Part shown: positions 33,819 to 43,043 of the stretch, piece after piece
How the letters are laid out: each line of letters opens with the position of its first letter
Numbering within the stretch: the stretch's first letter is position 1
Assembly: GCF_900091725.1 (NCBI RefSeq)
Contig: NZ_FMBW01000012.1
Location: 62,001 to 126,000, forward strand
Length of the DNA: 64,000 nucleotides
Reading direction: 5' to 3'
Source of the DNA: Streptomyces sp. DvalAA-43
GTDB taxonomy: Bacteria > Actinomycetota > Actinomycetes > Streptomycetales > Streptomycetaceae
The notes under the pieces: generated by a model
Database searches by the model: none
Seen by the model: the letters and a program-made list of their open reading frames with translations, nothing else
What the model was told of the DNA's origin: nothing
Made by a program: the position numbers and the translations under genes

Positions 33819-35262
33819 GACGTACGAGAGCCGCGCGATGAACCCCACGATCACCACCTCCGGAGCGCTGACGGCCGACGAGCCGCCCGGCGCCCCCGCC
33901 TATGACGTGACCGTCGTCGGCGCGGGCGTCGTCGGCACCGCCATCGCCCGCGAACTGGCCCGTTACCGGCTGCGCACCGCACTCCTCGACGCCTCCGACG
34001 ACATCGGCAACGGAACGTCGAAGGCCAACACCGCCATCCTGCACACCGGTTTCGACGCCGTGCCCGGCTCCCTGGAGGCCCGGCTCGTCCGCGAGGGGCA
34101 GCGCGAACTGCGCGCCTACGCGGCCGAGACCGGCATCCCCGTCGAACGCGTCGGAGCCCTGCTCGTCGCCTGGGACGAGGAGCAACTGGCCGCACTTCCC
34201 GCCCTGTCGGCCAAGGCCGAGCGGAACGAATACCACGCGGCCCGTCTGCTGGACGCCGATGAACTGCGCGCCCGTGAACCCCGTCTGGGCCCCGGCGCCC
34301 TCGGCGCACTCGAAATCCCGGACGAGAGCATCATCTGTCCCTGGACGACCCCGCTCGCCTACGCCACCCAGGCCGTGCGCGCCGGAGTCCACCTGCACCT
34401 CAACTGCCGGGTGCGGCACATCGACAGCGGCGACGACGTCCACACCCTCACCACCACCCGGGGGACGCTGCACACCCGCCATCTCATCAACGCCGCCGGA
34501 CTGTACGCCGACGAGATCGACCGGGAACTCGGCCACGACGACTTCACCGTCACTCCGCGCAGGGGCCAGCTCATCGTCTTCGACAAGCTCGCCCGCGACC
34601 TGGTGAACCACATCCTGCTCCCGGTCCCCACCGCCGCGGGCAAGGGCGTGCTGGTCGCACCGACCGTCTTCGGCAATGTGCTGCTCGGGCCCACCGCCGA
34701 GGACCTCGACGACAAGACCGCCACCGGATCGACCGCCGACGCCATCGCCCTGCTGCGGGAGAAGGGGCGCCGCATCCTGCCGGAGCTGCTCGACGAGGAA
34801 GTCACCGCCGTCTACGCCGGACTGCGCGCGGCGACCGGCCAGGAGGACTACCGCATCCGCTCCCGGCCGGACCGGCGCACCATCACCGTCGGCGGCATCC
34901 GCTCCACCGGACTCACCGCCTCCATGGCCATCGCCACCCATGTCACGGAGCTGCTCGGCGAGTCGGGACTCGCTCTCGGCACACCGTCCGAACTGCCGCC
35001 CGTCACCCTGCCCAACCTCGGCGAGGCATTCCCGCGCCCGTACCAGGACGCCGGACTCATCGCCGCGGACCCGGCGTACGGCACGCTGGTCTGCCACTGC
35101 GAACGGGTCTCCGCGGGCGAGATCAGGGACGCCCTGGCCGGCCCGGTGCCCCCGCACTCCCCGGACGGCCTGCGGCGCCGGACGCGAGCCGGGAACGGCC
35201 GGTGCCAGGGGTTCTACTGCGGGGCCGCGGTCCGCGCACTGTTCGAGGAGGCCCGGTCATGA
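33811..35262 (+). CDS. FAD-dependent glycerol-3-phosphate dehydrogenase-like oxidoreductase with BFD-type [2Fe-2S] domain
   Basis: A 483-residue protein. A DAO-type FAD domain begins with VTVVGAGVVGTAIARELA and includes GNGTSKANTAILHTGFDA, typical of GlpA/L-2-hydroxyglutarate oxidase relatives. The last 70 residues form a BFD-like [2Fe-2S] domain with CHCERVSAGEI and GNGRCQGFYC, giving the expected C-x-C and C-x4-C ligands. This architecture matches GlpA-like enzymes that pass electrons to a second flavoprotein. The ATG at 33811 overlaps the kinase stop codon; a second ATG at 33838 is possible. It overlaps the next flavoprotein gene by four bases, so the two likely form a complex. Confidence 0.85.
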   Translation: MPETYESRAMNPTITTSGALTADEPPGAPAYDVTVVGAGVVGTAIARELARYRLRTALLDASDDIGNGTSKANTAILHTGFDAVPGSLEARLVREGQRELRAYAAETGIPVERVGALLVAWDEEQLAALPALSAKAERNEYHAARLLDADELRAREPRLGPGALGALEIPDESIICPWTTPLAYATQAVRAGVHLHLNCRVRHIDSGDDVHTLTTTRGTLHTRHLINAAGLYADEIDRELGHDDFTVTPRRGQLIVFDKLARDLVNHILLPVPTAAGKGVLVAPTVFGNVLLGPTAEDLDDKTATGSTADAIALLREKGRRILPELLDEEVTAVYAGLRAATGQEDYRIRSRPDRRTITVGGIRSTGLTASMAIATHVTELLGESGLALGTPSELPPVTLPNLGEAFPRPYQDAGLIAADPAYGTLVCHCERVSAGEIRDALAGPVPPHSPDGLRRRTRAGNGRCQGFYCGAAVRALFEEARS

Positions 35263-36494
35263 CCCGGCGCGAGCGGACCGTCGACGTACTGATCGTCGGG
35301 GGCGGCCCGGCCGGCCTCGGCGCCGGGGCCGAACTCGCCGCGTCCGGCGCCGGCCGGGTCGAGATCCTGGAACGCGAACAGACCGCGGGCGGCATCCCCC
35401 GCCACTGCCACCACGGCGGATTCGGCGGCCGGACCATCGGCGGCGCGGGGACGACCGGACCGGCGTACGCCCGCGGGTGCGTGGCAGCCGCCCTGCGCGC
35501 CGGGGCCACCCTGCGCACCGGCGTCACCGTCACCGGCTGGGCCGGACCGCTGACCGTGGACACCACCGCACCCACCGGCCTGGAGCGGATCACCGCCCGC
35601 GCGGTCGTCCTCGCCACCGGCGCCCGCGAACGCTCCCGCAGCGCCCGCCTCGTTCCCGGCAGCCGCCCGCCCGGCGTCTACACCACCGGCGAACTCCAGC
35701 AGGCCGTCCATCTGTACCGGCAGCGGATCGGCAGCCGCGCGGTCGTCATCGGCGACGAACCCATCAGCCACGCCGCGGCCGACACCCTGCGCGTCGCCGG
35801 CCTGGAGGTCGTCGCCATGGTCACCGACCGGGCACCCGCCCGGCTCGCCGTCCTGACCCGCGGCGGCGACCGCGCCCCGGTCCTCGGCCGCACCACCGTC
35901 ACCGCGCTGACCGGCCGGGAACGGCTCACCGGTGTCTCGGTGCGCCACCACGACGGCCGCACCGCGACCCTGCGCTGCGACACCGTCGTCTTCACCGGTG
36001 ACTGGATCCCCGAACACGAGCTGGCGCGGCGCGCCGGGGTCGCCCTCGACCCCGGCACCCGCGGCCCCGCCCACGACGCCGCCCACCGCACGAGCGGGGC
36101 CGGGGTCTTCGCCGTCGGCAATCTGCTGCACGGCGTGGAGAGCGCGGGCTTCGCCCTCGCCGAGGGCCGGGCCGTCGCCGCCCCCGTGCTGCGTCATCTG
36201 GCCACGGGCGAGTGGCCCACCGGACGGCCGTCCGTCGCCGTCGACCCCCCGCTGCGATGGATCGCGCCGAATCTCGTCGGCCCCGACGGCGAACTCCCGC
36301 TCGACGGCCGCTTCACCCTGCGCACCACCCGCAGGCTCGCCTCGCCGCTGCTCGTCGTCCGCCAGGACGGCCGGGAGCTCCACCGGCAGCGGCTGCTGCT
36401 GCCGGTCGTGCCGGACCGCCCGTTCCGACTGCGCGCCGGCTGGCTCGACCGGGTCGATCCGTACGGCGGGCCCGTACGGATCTCCGTGTGCTGA
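35259..36494 (+). CDS. FAD/NAD(P)-binding oxidoreductase, partner of the GlpA-like protein
   Basis: A 411-residue pyridine nucleotide-disulfide oxidoreductase-like flavoprotein. The FAD motif is VLIVGGGPAGLGAGAELA; a second dinucleotide-binding region lies near SRAVVIGDEPISHAAADTL and the FAD-closing motif is GVFAVGNLLHGVESAG. In related operons this protein stands beside a FGGY kinase and a BFD-domain FAD dehydrogenase, and is thought to deliver electrons from the substrate-oxidising subunit to NAD(P) or quinone. The active-site cysteine pair of thioredoxin reductases is absent. The start ATG overlaps the upstream stop. The operon ends here, facing a convergent small membrane protein gene. 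Confidence 0.82.
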   Translation: MTRRERTVDVLIVGGGPAGLGAGAELAASGAGRVEILEREQTAGGIPRHCHHGGFGGRTIGGAGTTGPAYARGCVAAALRAGATLRTGVTVTGWAGPLTVDTTAPTGLERITARAVVLATGARERSRSARLVPGSRPPGVYTTGELQQAVHLYRQRIGSRAVVIGDEPISHAAADTLRVAGLEVVAMVTDRAPARLAVLTRGGDRAPVLGRTTVTALTGRERLTGVSVRHHDGRTATLRCDTVVFTGDWIPEHELARRAGVALDPGTRGPAHDAAHRTSGAGVFAVGNLLHGVESAGFALAEGRAVAAPVLRHLATGEWPTGRPSVAVDPPLRWIAPNLVGPDGELPLDGRFTLRTTRRLASPLLVVRQDGRELHRQRLLLPVVPDRPFRLRAGWLDRVDPYGGPVRISVC

Positions 36495-36501
36495 CCCCGG
36501 G

Positions 36502-36870
36502 TCAGGGAATCAGCAGCCAGTCCGATCCGATCGCCGCCACCAGGCCGAGGGCCAGCAGCCAACTTCCCAGCCTGGTGCGGCCGTTGCGGCTGAGCTCGAT
36601 GACGATCCCGCACAGGATCAACGCGAGTCCGTACACCCCGACCACCAGCACGGACGACCGGCTGGCGATCCGCAGCGCGAGGACCACCGCCATCGCGGCC
36701 ATGCCGACCGACGACAGGGCCATGCGCAGGCGTCTCGCCTGGCGTGGTGTGAGCTTCCGGTCCCCGGTCTCGTCGGCCGCCTCGGGGTCCGTCTCCTCGA
36801 CGGCCTCGGGTTCGTCGCCGGGGGCGGGTATCGGGGTGTCGGCGGCCTGGTCCTGGTCAGAAGTGCTCAT
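36502..36870 (-). CDS. Small membrane protein with three predicted helices
   Basis: A 122-residue protein. The first 45 residues are acidic and Pro/Glu-rich; the remaining part has three hydrophobic helices (VGMAAMAVVLAL, VLVVGVYGLALILCGIVI, LGSWLLALGLVAAIG). It matches the pattern of a conserved actinobacterial small membrane protein of unknown role. The gene faces the flavoprotein operon with only seven bases between the stop codons. Confidence 0.7.
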   Translation of the reverse strand: MSTSDQDQAADTPIPAPGDEPEAVEETDPEAADETGDRKLTPRQARRLRMALSSVGMAAMAVVLALRIASRSSVLVVGVYGLALILCGIVIELSRNGRTRLGSWLLALGLVAAIGSDWLLIP

Positions 36871-36991
36871 GACGCGCGATGGTAATGGCTGCGGGCGGCC
36901 CTGTTCGCCGCTCCGGGCGACCAGCGGCGAATGTGACGCGGGTCCGACGCGTACCCGGCCGCATTCCGCCCCCTCTGCGGCACGCCCCGGA

Positions 36992-37495
36992 CTACCGGAC
37001 CGGGGGCCGCAGACACGGGGCCTCGGCGGCCGCGTCGACCGGCCCGGCGCCCGAGGCCGCCCCCACCACCACCCGCCCCGCCAGCTCCTCGGCCCAGCCG
37101 ATCAGCCCGTCGACACCGATCCCGTACGGCCGGACCGCGGCGAATTCCGCGAGCGCCGCCGCGCCGCGCCGCAACAGCCGGGCACCACCCGTCGCGTTGC
37201 CCCGGGCCGCGTGGGTCAGCCCCACGGCCAGCTGCGCGAGCCCGCGCCACAGCTCCCGCTCCGCCACCGGGCCCGACTTCCACGCGTCCTCGAACACCTC
37301 GTGCGCATGGAACGGCATCCCCGCGTCCAGCAGCCGCTGGGCCTCCCGCACGGTCTCCTCGGGGGTGCGGACCACCCCCTCCGGCTGCCGTTCGACCCCC
37401 GGCACCCCGTACGGGAGCGGGCGCCCCAGCCCGTCACGCGGGCGTGCGTTGCGTGCCCTGCCCTCGGTGTCGCGGTCCCTGCGCGTCTCGTCCAC
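36992..37495 (-). CDS. DUF309 domain-containing protein
   Basis: A 167-residue protein with the DUF309 signature FHAHEVFEDAWK, followed by LWRGLAQLAVGLTHAARGN and LLRRGAAALAEF. DUF309 proteins are small helical bundles found widely in bacteria; their biochemical role is not established. The start is a GTG at 37495 with a weak ribosome-binding site; an internal start closer to the domain cannot be excluded. It is divergent from the large ATPase gene. Confidence 0.82.
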   Translation of the reverse strand: MDETRRDRDTEGRARNARPRDGLGRPLPYGVPGVERQPEGVVRTPEETVREAQRLLDAGMPFHAHEVFEDAWKSGPVAERELWRGLAQLAVGLTHAARGNATGGARLLRRGAAALAEFAAVRPYGIGVDGLIGWAEELAGRVVVGAASGAGPVDAAAEAPCLRPPVR

Positions 37496-37603
37496 TCCAC
37501 GATTGTGCCCCGCACCTGCGGCGAAGTGTACGAACCACTGTCCGTGGACCCCTGAACACGACTAGTGTCGAAAGTCATCCGCACCACCCTGGGGAGGGTA
37601 GGC

Positions 37604-40237
37604 ATGAAGCCGTCCCGGCCGCTGTACGAGCGCGAACCGGAACTCGCCACCGCCGCACAGGCCGTGGACGCCCTTTGCGGCGCCCAGGCCGTCGGCGGGC
37701 TGCTGATCTTCAGCGGCGAGGCAGGCATCGGCAAGACAGCACTGCTCGGCGAGATCCAGAAGATCGCCGCCGACCGCTGCACGGTCTGGTCCGCGCGAGG
37801 CGGCGAAACGGTCACGTCCGTGCCGTTCCACGTCGTACGCCAACTGCTGCAGCCCGCGCTCGACCGGTTCCCGCCCGACGAGGTGCGGGCCCTGTTCGGA
37901 TCCTGGTACGAGATCGCCGCACCGGCCCTCGGACTGGCCGAACCGACCGGACCGCAGCCGGATCCGCAAGGTGTGCGCGACGGCCTCGACTTCGTCGTCG
38001 CCAGGCTCGCGTCCCGCCTGAGCCACCACCCGCTCCTGCTCATCATCGACGACGCGCACTGGGCGGACGGTGAATCCCTCGCCTGGCTGGCCTCGTTCAC
38101 CGCCCGCCTCGGCGAACTCCCCGTCCTGGTCGTCCAGGCCCACCGGCCGGAGGAGCTGGCCGCGCGCCAGAAGGAGAGCGGGCCGGGCAGCGCCCACCCG
38201 TCCCAGGTCCGGGTCGCGCTGCGCGCGCTCACCCCGGACGCCACCGCCGAGCTGGTCCGCGCGGCCCTCGGTGAGCACGCCGACGACCCGTTCTGCCGTG
38301 AGGTGTGGGCCGTCACCGGCGGCAACCCCTACGAGGCGGTCGAGCTCGTCGCCAAGGTGCAGGACCGCGAACTGGCGCCGCTGGAGGAGTCGGCCGGGCT
38401 GCTGCGCGAACTCGGCGCATCGGCACGCGGCAGCGGACTCGTCGCCCGGCTCGAGCGGCTCGGCACCAACGCCAACCGGTTCGCCTGGGCCGCAGCCGTC
38501 CTCGGCACGGACATCTCCCAGGATCTCGCCGCCACCCTGGCCGGAATGAGCCCGGCCGAAGCCGCCGACTGCACCGCACGACTGCGCGAGGCCCGTATCG
38601 TCACCGGCTTCGACCCACTGGAGTTCGTCCACCCGCTCATCGCGAGCGCGGTCTACCGGTCCATCCCACCGGCCACCCGCACCGCGATGCACGGCCGGGC
38701 CGCCTGGGCGATCACCCGGGCCGGGCTCGGCCCCGCCGCGGCCTCCCGGCACCTGCTCGAAGTCCACCCGGACGACGACCAGGAACTGGTCGAACAACTC
38801 CGCGAAGCGGCCAAGCAGCACCTCGCCGTCGGCGCCCCGGAAGCCGCCCGCCGCTGTCTCGAACGCGCCCTCCAGGAACCACCGCGCCAGCGCGTGAAGG
38901 CCACCCTGCTGTACGAACTGGGCTGCGCCACACTGCTCAGTTCCCCGGCCACCACCGTCCAGCACCTGCGCGCCGCCCTCGACATGCCCGGACTCGACGA
39001 CGACCAGCGGGTCGACGCCACCTACCGGCTCGCGGCCGCGCATTCGCACAACAACCAGCTCAAGGAAGCGGCCGGCTCCCTCGCCGCGGAGGCGGCGCGC
39101 ACCGCACCCGGCCCCGGCCTGATGCGACTCCAGGCCGCCCACTTCCTCTGGGAGGGCATGCAGGCCAGCGAGGAGGACGGTCCGGGCCGCTCCGGCCGGC
39201 TCGCCCGGAACGCCGACCATCTGCACGGCCGCGACAACGCCGAACGGGCCCTGCTCACACTCCGCGCCTTCGACGCCATGCTGCGCGGCGAGAACTCCCA
39301 GCTCATCGTCGACCTCTGCGAACGCGCCCTGGTCGACGGCCACCCCGCCCGCGGACTCGGCTGGACCGACACGGAGTGGGGCTTCGAGCTGCCGACCCTC
39401 GTCGGCATCACCTACGCCTTCACCGACCAGCTCGACCGGGCCGAGCAACTCTTCGGCGAGGCCGTCCGCGCCTTCGAGATCTCCGGCTGGAGCGGCGCGC
39501 ACCTCGCGTTCGCGCACACCCTGCTGGGGCTGGTGCACCGCCGTCGCGGCAGACTGGCCGAGGCCGAGGGCTTCCTGCGCGAAGGGCTGCGCCTCGCCGA
39601 CCGTGTCGGCAGCGGACTCCCGGTCCACTGGGACGCGGCCTGCCTGCTCATCGACACCCTGGTCGCCCGCGGCCGGGTCACCGAGGCCCGCGAGATCGCC
39701 GACCGCTACGCCTTCGGCGCGCCCTATCCGAGCGCGATGGTGCTGCCCGACGGCCCGTGCGTACGCGGTCGGCTGCTGCTGGCCGAAGGCCGTACGAAGG
39801 AAGCGATCGCCGAACTCGAAGCGGCCGGTCAGGCACTCGAACCGCGCGGCAGGTTCAACGGGGTGTGGGCTCCCTGGGCCGGCGACCTCGCCCGCGCCCT
39901 GGCCGAGGAGGACCCGGCCCGCGCCGCCCAACTCGCCACCACGGCGCGGACGCACGCCGAACGCTTCGGCACGGACACCGCGATCGGTGAGGCCCTGCGC
40001 TGTGTCTCCCTCTTCGCCGGTCCCGAGGACGCCACCCACCTGCTGGCCGAGTCGGTCCGCCACCTGGAGGCGTCCCCGTCCGCGTACGAACACGCGCTGG
40101 CCCTCGTCGACTACGGCATCGCGATCCGCTCGCCGCGCGAACTCGCCCGAGCCCACAAACTGGCCACCGCGTGCGGCGCGGAATCCCTGGCGAACCGCGC
40201 CCACCAGGCACGGGCGTCGATCCGGGCCTCGGAGTGA
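37604..40237 (+). CDS. LuxR-family-type STAND ATPase lacking the C-terminal HTH
   Basis: An 877-residue AAA/STAND ATPase. Residues about 20-180 hold the nucleotide-binding part: LYEREPELA, Walker A FSGEAGIGKTALL and Walker B LLLIIDDAHWADGES. Residues 400-877 are TPR-like helical repeats. Large LAL-type regulators of Streptomyces have exactly this layout and end with a LuxR HTH of about 60 residues. Here the protein stops at RASIRASE, right where the HTH linker would begin, and no HTH follows in any frame before the tRNA gene. ATG 37604 has GGGGAGG six bases upstream. It may be a signalling ATPase without DNA binding, or a regulator shortened when the tRNA-linked element arrived. Confidence 0.82.
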   Translation: MKPSRPLYEREPELATAAQAVDALCGAQAVGGLLIFSGEAGIGKTALLGEIQKIAADRCTVWSARGGETVTSVPFHVVRQLLQPALDRFPPDEVRALFGSWYEIAAPALGLAEPTGPQPDPQGVRDGLDFVVARLASRLSHHPLLLIIDDAHWADGESLAWLASFTARLGELPVLVVQAHRPEELAARQKESGPGSAHPSQVRVALRALTPDATAELVRAALGEHADDPFCREVWAVTGGNPYEAVELVAKVQDRELAPLEESAGLLRELGASARGSGLVARLERLGTNANRFAWAAAVLGTDISQDLAATLAGMSPAEAADCTARLREARIVTGFDPLEFVHPLIASAVYRSIPPATRTAMHGRAAWAITRAGLGPAAASRHLLEVHPDDDQELVEQLREAAKQHLAVGAPEAARRCLERALQEPPRQRVKATLLYELGCATLLSSPATTVQHLRAALDMPGLDDDQRVDATYRLAAAHSHNNQLKEAAGSLAAEAARTAPGPGLMRLQAAHFLWEGMQASEEDGPGRSGRLARNADHLHGRDNAERALLTLRAFDAMLRGENSQLIVDLCERALVDGHPARGLGWTDTEWGFELPTLVGITYAFTDQLDRAEQLFGEAVRAFEISGWSGAHLAFAHTLLGLVHRRRGRLAEAEGFLREGLRLADRVGSGLPVHWDAACLLIDTLVARGRVTEAREIADRYAFGAPYPSAMVLPDGPCVRGRLLLAEGRTKEAIAELEAAGQALEPRGRFNGVWAPWAGDLARALAEEDPARAAQLATTARTHAERFGTDTAIGEALRCVSLFAGPEDATHLLAESVRHLEASPSAYEHALALVDYGIAIRSPRELARAHKLATACGAESLANRAHQARASIRASE

Positions 40238-40287
40238 GGTAATGTTTGTCCTGCGAGGCCACCCGGCAAGACCGGGGGGAAGCGCAT

Positions 40288-40361
<74 letters not shown>

Positions 40362-40380
40362 CTGGAGACAGTCGCAGGTC

Positions 40381-40414
40381 AGGGCCGGTTTCGGAGCAAT
40401 CCGAAACCGGCCCT
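40381..40414 (+). terminator. Strong hairpin after the tRNA-Pro gene
   Basis: A perfect 15-bp stem, AGGGCCGGTTTCGGA with TCCGAAACCGGCCCT, and a GCAA tetraloop. Confidence 0.85.
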
Positions 40415-40426
40415 TGATCGTTCTTG

Positions 40427-40446
40427 GGGACCAGCTGGGGACCAGC
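40427..40446. repeat. Tandem GGGGACCAGC repeat near the integrase end
   Basis: GGGGACCAGCT is followed at once by GGGGACCAGC between the tRNA and the integrase stop. It may be an integrase arm-binding site; this is inference from position. Confidence 0.4.
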
Positions 40447-40459
40447 GGCCTTGACCCGG

Positions 40460-41677
40460 TCAGCGGGTCATGACGATGGGGCTCGGTAGCGAGCGCGGTG
40501 CGCGCAGCGCGGTGAAGTGAGCCGAGAGTGCCGCCCCGGCCGCGGTGATCTTGTGGACATCCGGGTGCAGGTAGCGCTGGGTGGTGGTCAGTGATCCGTG
40601 GCCGGCGATCCTGCGAAGGACGTGTACTTGGACCCCGGCGTCGGCGAACCAGGTCAATCCGGTGTGCCGGAGGTCATGGCGGCGCAGATGCTCGTAGCCG
40701 AGCTTGGTGACCACGTCGTCCCAGTGGGTCGCGTCGCGCAGGACGGCGGTGGAGATGCGCCCGCCTCGCGGGCCCGTGAACAGGCGGGCGTCGGGATTGG
40801 GGCCGGCGGACAGGATGTGTTGCGCGACGAGGGGGCGGATCTCCTCGACGATAGGAACCTTGCGAGCCCGCTTGCCCTTGGTGCCCTTGTCGGTCAGCCC
40901 GCCGGGGGCGGGTGTGGTCTGACGCCGCACGGTCCAGATCCACTGGGTGGTGTCGATGTCTCCGACGCGGCATCCTGAGATCTCTCCGATCCGTGCGGCG
41001 GTGCACGCGGCGAAGATGACCACGTCTCCCCAGCCGCGGTACTGGTCGTGGGAGGCGGCCACGAGTGAGTCGGCCAGTGCGACGAGCGTCTCCCAGTCGG
41101 GCAGGGCCAGCGCGCGCGGGTCGAGGAGTTCGTCTTCGGCCTGCTTGTAGAGTTTCTGCCAGCCGGTCACCCGGGCGGGGTTCACCTTGATGATGCCGTC
41201 GCGGACTGCCTGCTCCATGACGCGGACCAGGACGGCGATGGTGTTCTTCACTGTTGAGCGGCTGTGCTCATCAGCGATCCAGTTCTGCACGGTGCGGTCG
41301 ACAGCACCGTTGGTGATCATTCGGACCGCGAGATGGCCCAGGGCGGGGACGACACGCATCCGCCAGCCCGCGAGATACGGGTCGAGTGTTTTCAATTCCA
41401 GGCCCCGCAGGGCAAGATCCATGTTCGCGTCACCGTATTCGGCGAGTTTCATGGTGGCGAGCGACGGGGACAATCCTGCCTGCGCGGCCTCGATGACGGA
41501 CTGAAGCCACTCCTGTGCTTCGTCCTCGTCTGCCTTTCCTTCCGACAGGGACAGGCGGCGTTTCGTAGCCGGATCGAACCAGCGGACTCGCGCGCGGTAG
41601 GGGTTGACGCGATCAGGCCGGTACTCGATGTCGGTGGAGAGCCGGACACCGACCGGAACAACGGCTTTCTCGGCCAT
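40460..41677 (-). CDS. int: Tyrosine recombinase/integrase
   Basis: A 405-residue phage-type integrase. The N-terminal part contains an arm-binding region (YRARVRWFDPATKRRLSLSE) and a SAM-like core-binding domain. The catalytic domain shows the arginine in CTAARIGEISG, the HxLR box in RRHDLRHTGLTWFA, and the histidine and nucleophile in IAGHGSLTTTQRYLHP, so the enzyme looks complete. It would integrate and excise the element at the adjacent tRNA-Pro gene. ATG 41677 shares its A with the excisionase stop codon (TGATG), so the two are coupled; a longer frame to 41719 overlaps the excisionase. The far attachment site was not found in the window. Confidence 0.93.
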   Translation of the reverse strand: MAEKAVVPVGVRLSTDIEYRPDRVNPYRARVRWFDPATKRRLSLSEGKADEDEAQEWLQSVIEAAQAGLSPSLATMKLAEYGDANMDLALRGLELKTLDPYLAGWRMRVVPALGHLAVRMITNGAVDRTVQNWIADEHSRSTVKNTIAVLVRVMEQAVRDGIIKVNPARVTGWQKLYKQAEDELLDPRALALPDWETLVALADSLVAASHDQYRGWGDVVIFAACTAARIGEISGCRVGDIDTTQWIWTVRRQTTPAPGGLTDKGTKGKRARKVPIVEEIRPLVAQHILSAGPNPDARLFTGPRGGRISTAVLRDATHWDDVVTKLGYEHLRRHDLRHTGLTWFADAGVQVHVLRRIAGHGSLTTTQRYLHPDVHKITAAGAALSAHFTALRAPRSLPSPIVMTR

Positions 41678-41976
41678 CAGGCTTCTCGACGCGGGACGGT
41701 CCGGTGGCTGTGCAACCATTTCTCAACGTCGAGCGCGCTGTACATGATGATGCGTTCCGAAACGGCGACGAACGGCGGGCCTTGGGGAGGCCGAGCAGTG
41801 CGCCAACGGCGCAGGGTCGAGGAATCCACACGCAGGCAGGCGGCGAGGTCGCTCGTCGAATACCAGGCGCTAGCCAGGAGAAGCGACCGGCTGTCATCTT
41901 GGACGAAAGGGGCACCGTCCGCACTATTCGTGCGCGGCTTACGGTCTGGGTAGGCTGCTATCGGTTCGGTGGGCAA
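41677..41976 (-). CDS. xis: Excisionase/helix-turn-helix DNA-binding protein
   Basis: About 99 residues ending in a MerR/excisionase-type helix-turn-helix: WYSTSDLAACLRVDSSTLRR, then VSERIIMYSALDVEKWL. Proteins of this kind lie directly upstream of integrases in actinomycete integrative elements and steer excision. The stop codon overlaps the integrase start. The true start is unclear; I use a TTG at 41976 after CCCGGAG, though the frame is open further upstream. The C-terminal HTH is certain, the N-terminus is not. Confidence 0.7.
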   Translation of the reverse strand: MPTEPIAAYPDRKPRTNSADGAPFVQDDSRSLLLASAWYSTSDLAACLRVDSSTLRRWRTARPPQGPPFVAVSERIIMYSALDVEKWLHSHRTVPRREA

Positions 41977-42114
41977 GTGCGGTGAATCTCCGGGTGGTAT
42001 GGAGCACCAAAGTAATTCCGGGGAAAGCCGTTGACGGCAGCTGTCGCTGCTCGCAGATGGATCGATCCGCCGTGGTACTCGGAGTAAACGGTGGACAACA
42101 ATCGTCCGCGCAAA

Positions 42115-42135
42115 CGCCGGTTTGGCCAACCGGCG
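42115..42135. repeat. Hairpin element, copy 1 (CGCCGGTT...AACCGGCG)
   Basis: CGCCGGTT pairs with AACCGGCG around TGGCC. After it comes GCTATGTTCCC a few bases later. The same arrangement recurs at 61156-61178, so it is a dispersed regulatory or promoter-linked element. Confidence 0.55.
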
Positions 42136-42272
42136 ATGTGCGGCTATGTTCCCCTCGCTTGCCACGAGAGATCCGGAGAATGGCTACCGTTGGCGATGGG
42201 ATTCGTCGTATCTGGCAGCGGTCGCGTACGCGACTGGGGTATCAGGGCATGTGCCGTTTTCATGTTTTCCCT

Positions 42273-42335
42273 ATGACGCATCATGTGGAGTGCGTCGCGA
42301 TCCTCGAACCGGCCGCAAAGGGTTCCTGACCTGCG
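42273..42335. repeat. 63-bp direct repeat, left copy
   Basis: Matches 49384-49446 in 60 of 63 positions; both begin ATGACGCATCATGTGGAGTG and end TCCTGACCTGCG. The two copies lie 7.1 kb apart and enclose the carrier-KS-P450-exporter-regulator cassette. Confidence 0.85.
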
Positions 42336-43043
42336 TGAATGACCTTTCAGCTGTTTCACGTTCGTGCCGGTTGATCGGGCCGGAACTCTCAGAGAGGTCC
42401 CATAGGACTCCCACTCCTGATGGACGTCCTTTCGGCTCTATACGCCGATGCGGGCTCGTCGAACGCCCTGTTGTCGACGAGGGTGCTGGAACCTTGATGT
42501 CAGGTGACTGGTGTTCGGTGGATGCCTTGTTCTGGAGCCGGTGAAGTAAGGGTTTCGGCCTGCGGTTTCGCGCCCCCGCGCTCGCTCGGCGGTTCGCCGC
42601 CTCCGCCGCCTCCCTCCGGCCTGCCGAGGTGCCGACGGGCATCGCGTCATCGTCCCCCTACTGGTCACCGGGCATGACGAGGCAGGGGTGCGCCTTACCG
42701 TGTGCCGCGCGCGTGGCGGTGTTGGGGTGCCACAACGACAAGGGGGCCGCACGCCGTGCCGCGGCACCGGGGAGGGTGGTTCGTGGCGGCCGGTGGGGTC
42801 GGTAGTTCGTGGGGTGGGCGGGCGGATCTTCTCCTGGGGGCACGGAGGCGGGCGGGCCACCCACCGTGCGTACGCCCCTGAGCCTCCGCTGATGTGTGCC
42901 TGACGGTCGTGACTGTTCGGGCGGCCTGCGGAGAACGTCAGTCCTCGATCAGGAACACATCAGGACGCGCTGTTTCTATCGGGTGGCACAGCGGGCGGTG
43001 CGGGATGCGCACCCCCGCTTCTACGCGAAGGGGCGGAACGGAG

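Larger units (their letters stand above)
41977..43043. other. Gene-poor stretch at the start of the island
   Basis: About 1.07 kb with no recognised gene. It holds a hairpin element shared with 61156-61178, one copy of the 63-bp direct repeat (42273-42335), and a long-range dyad (CTGATGTGT at 42889, ACACATCAG at 42955) in front of the carrier protein gene. Codon-like bias is absent in all frames. Confidence 0.45.

Noticed and set aside
42271..42860. Minus-strand frames in the gene-poor part of the island
   Set aside because: Pro/Arg/Ser-rich with no codon bias; they cross the 63-bp repeat and look non-coding.
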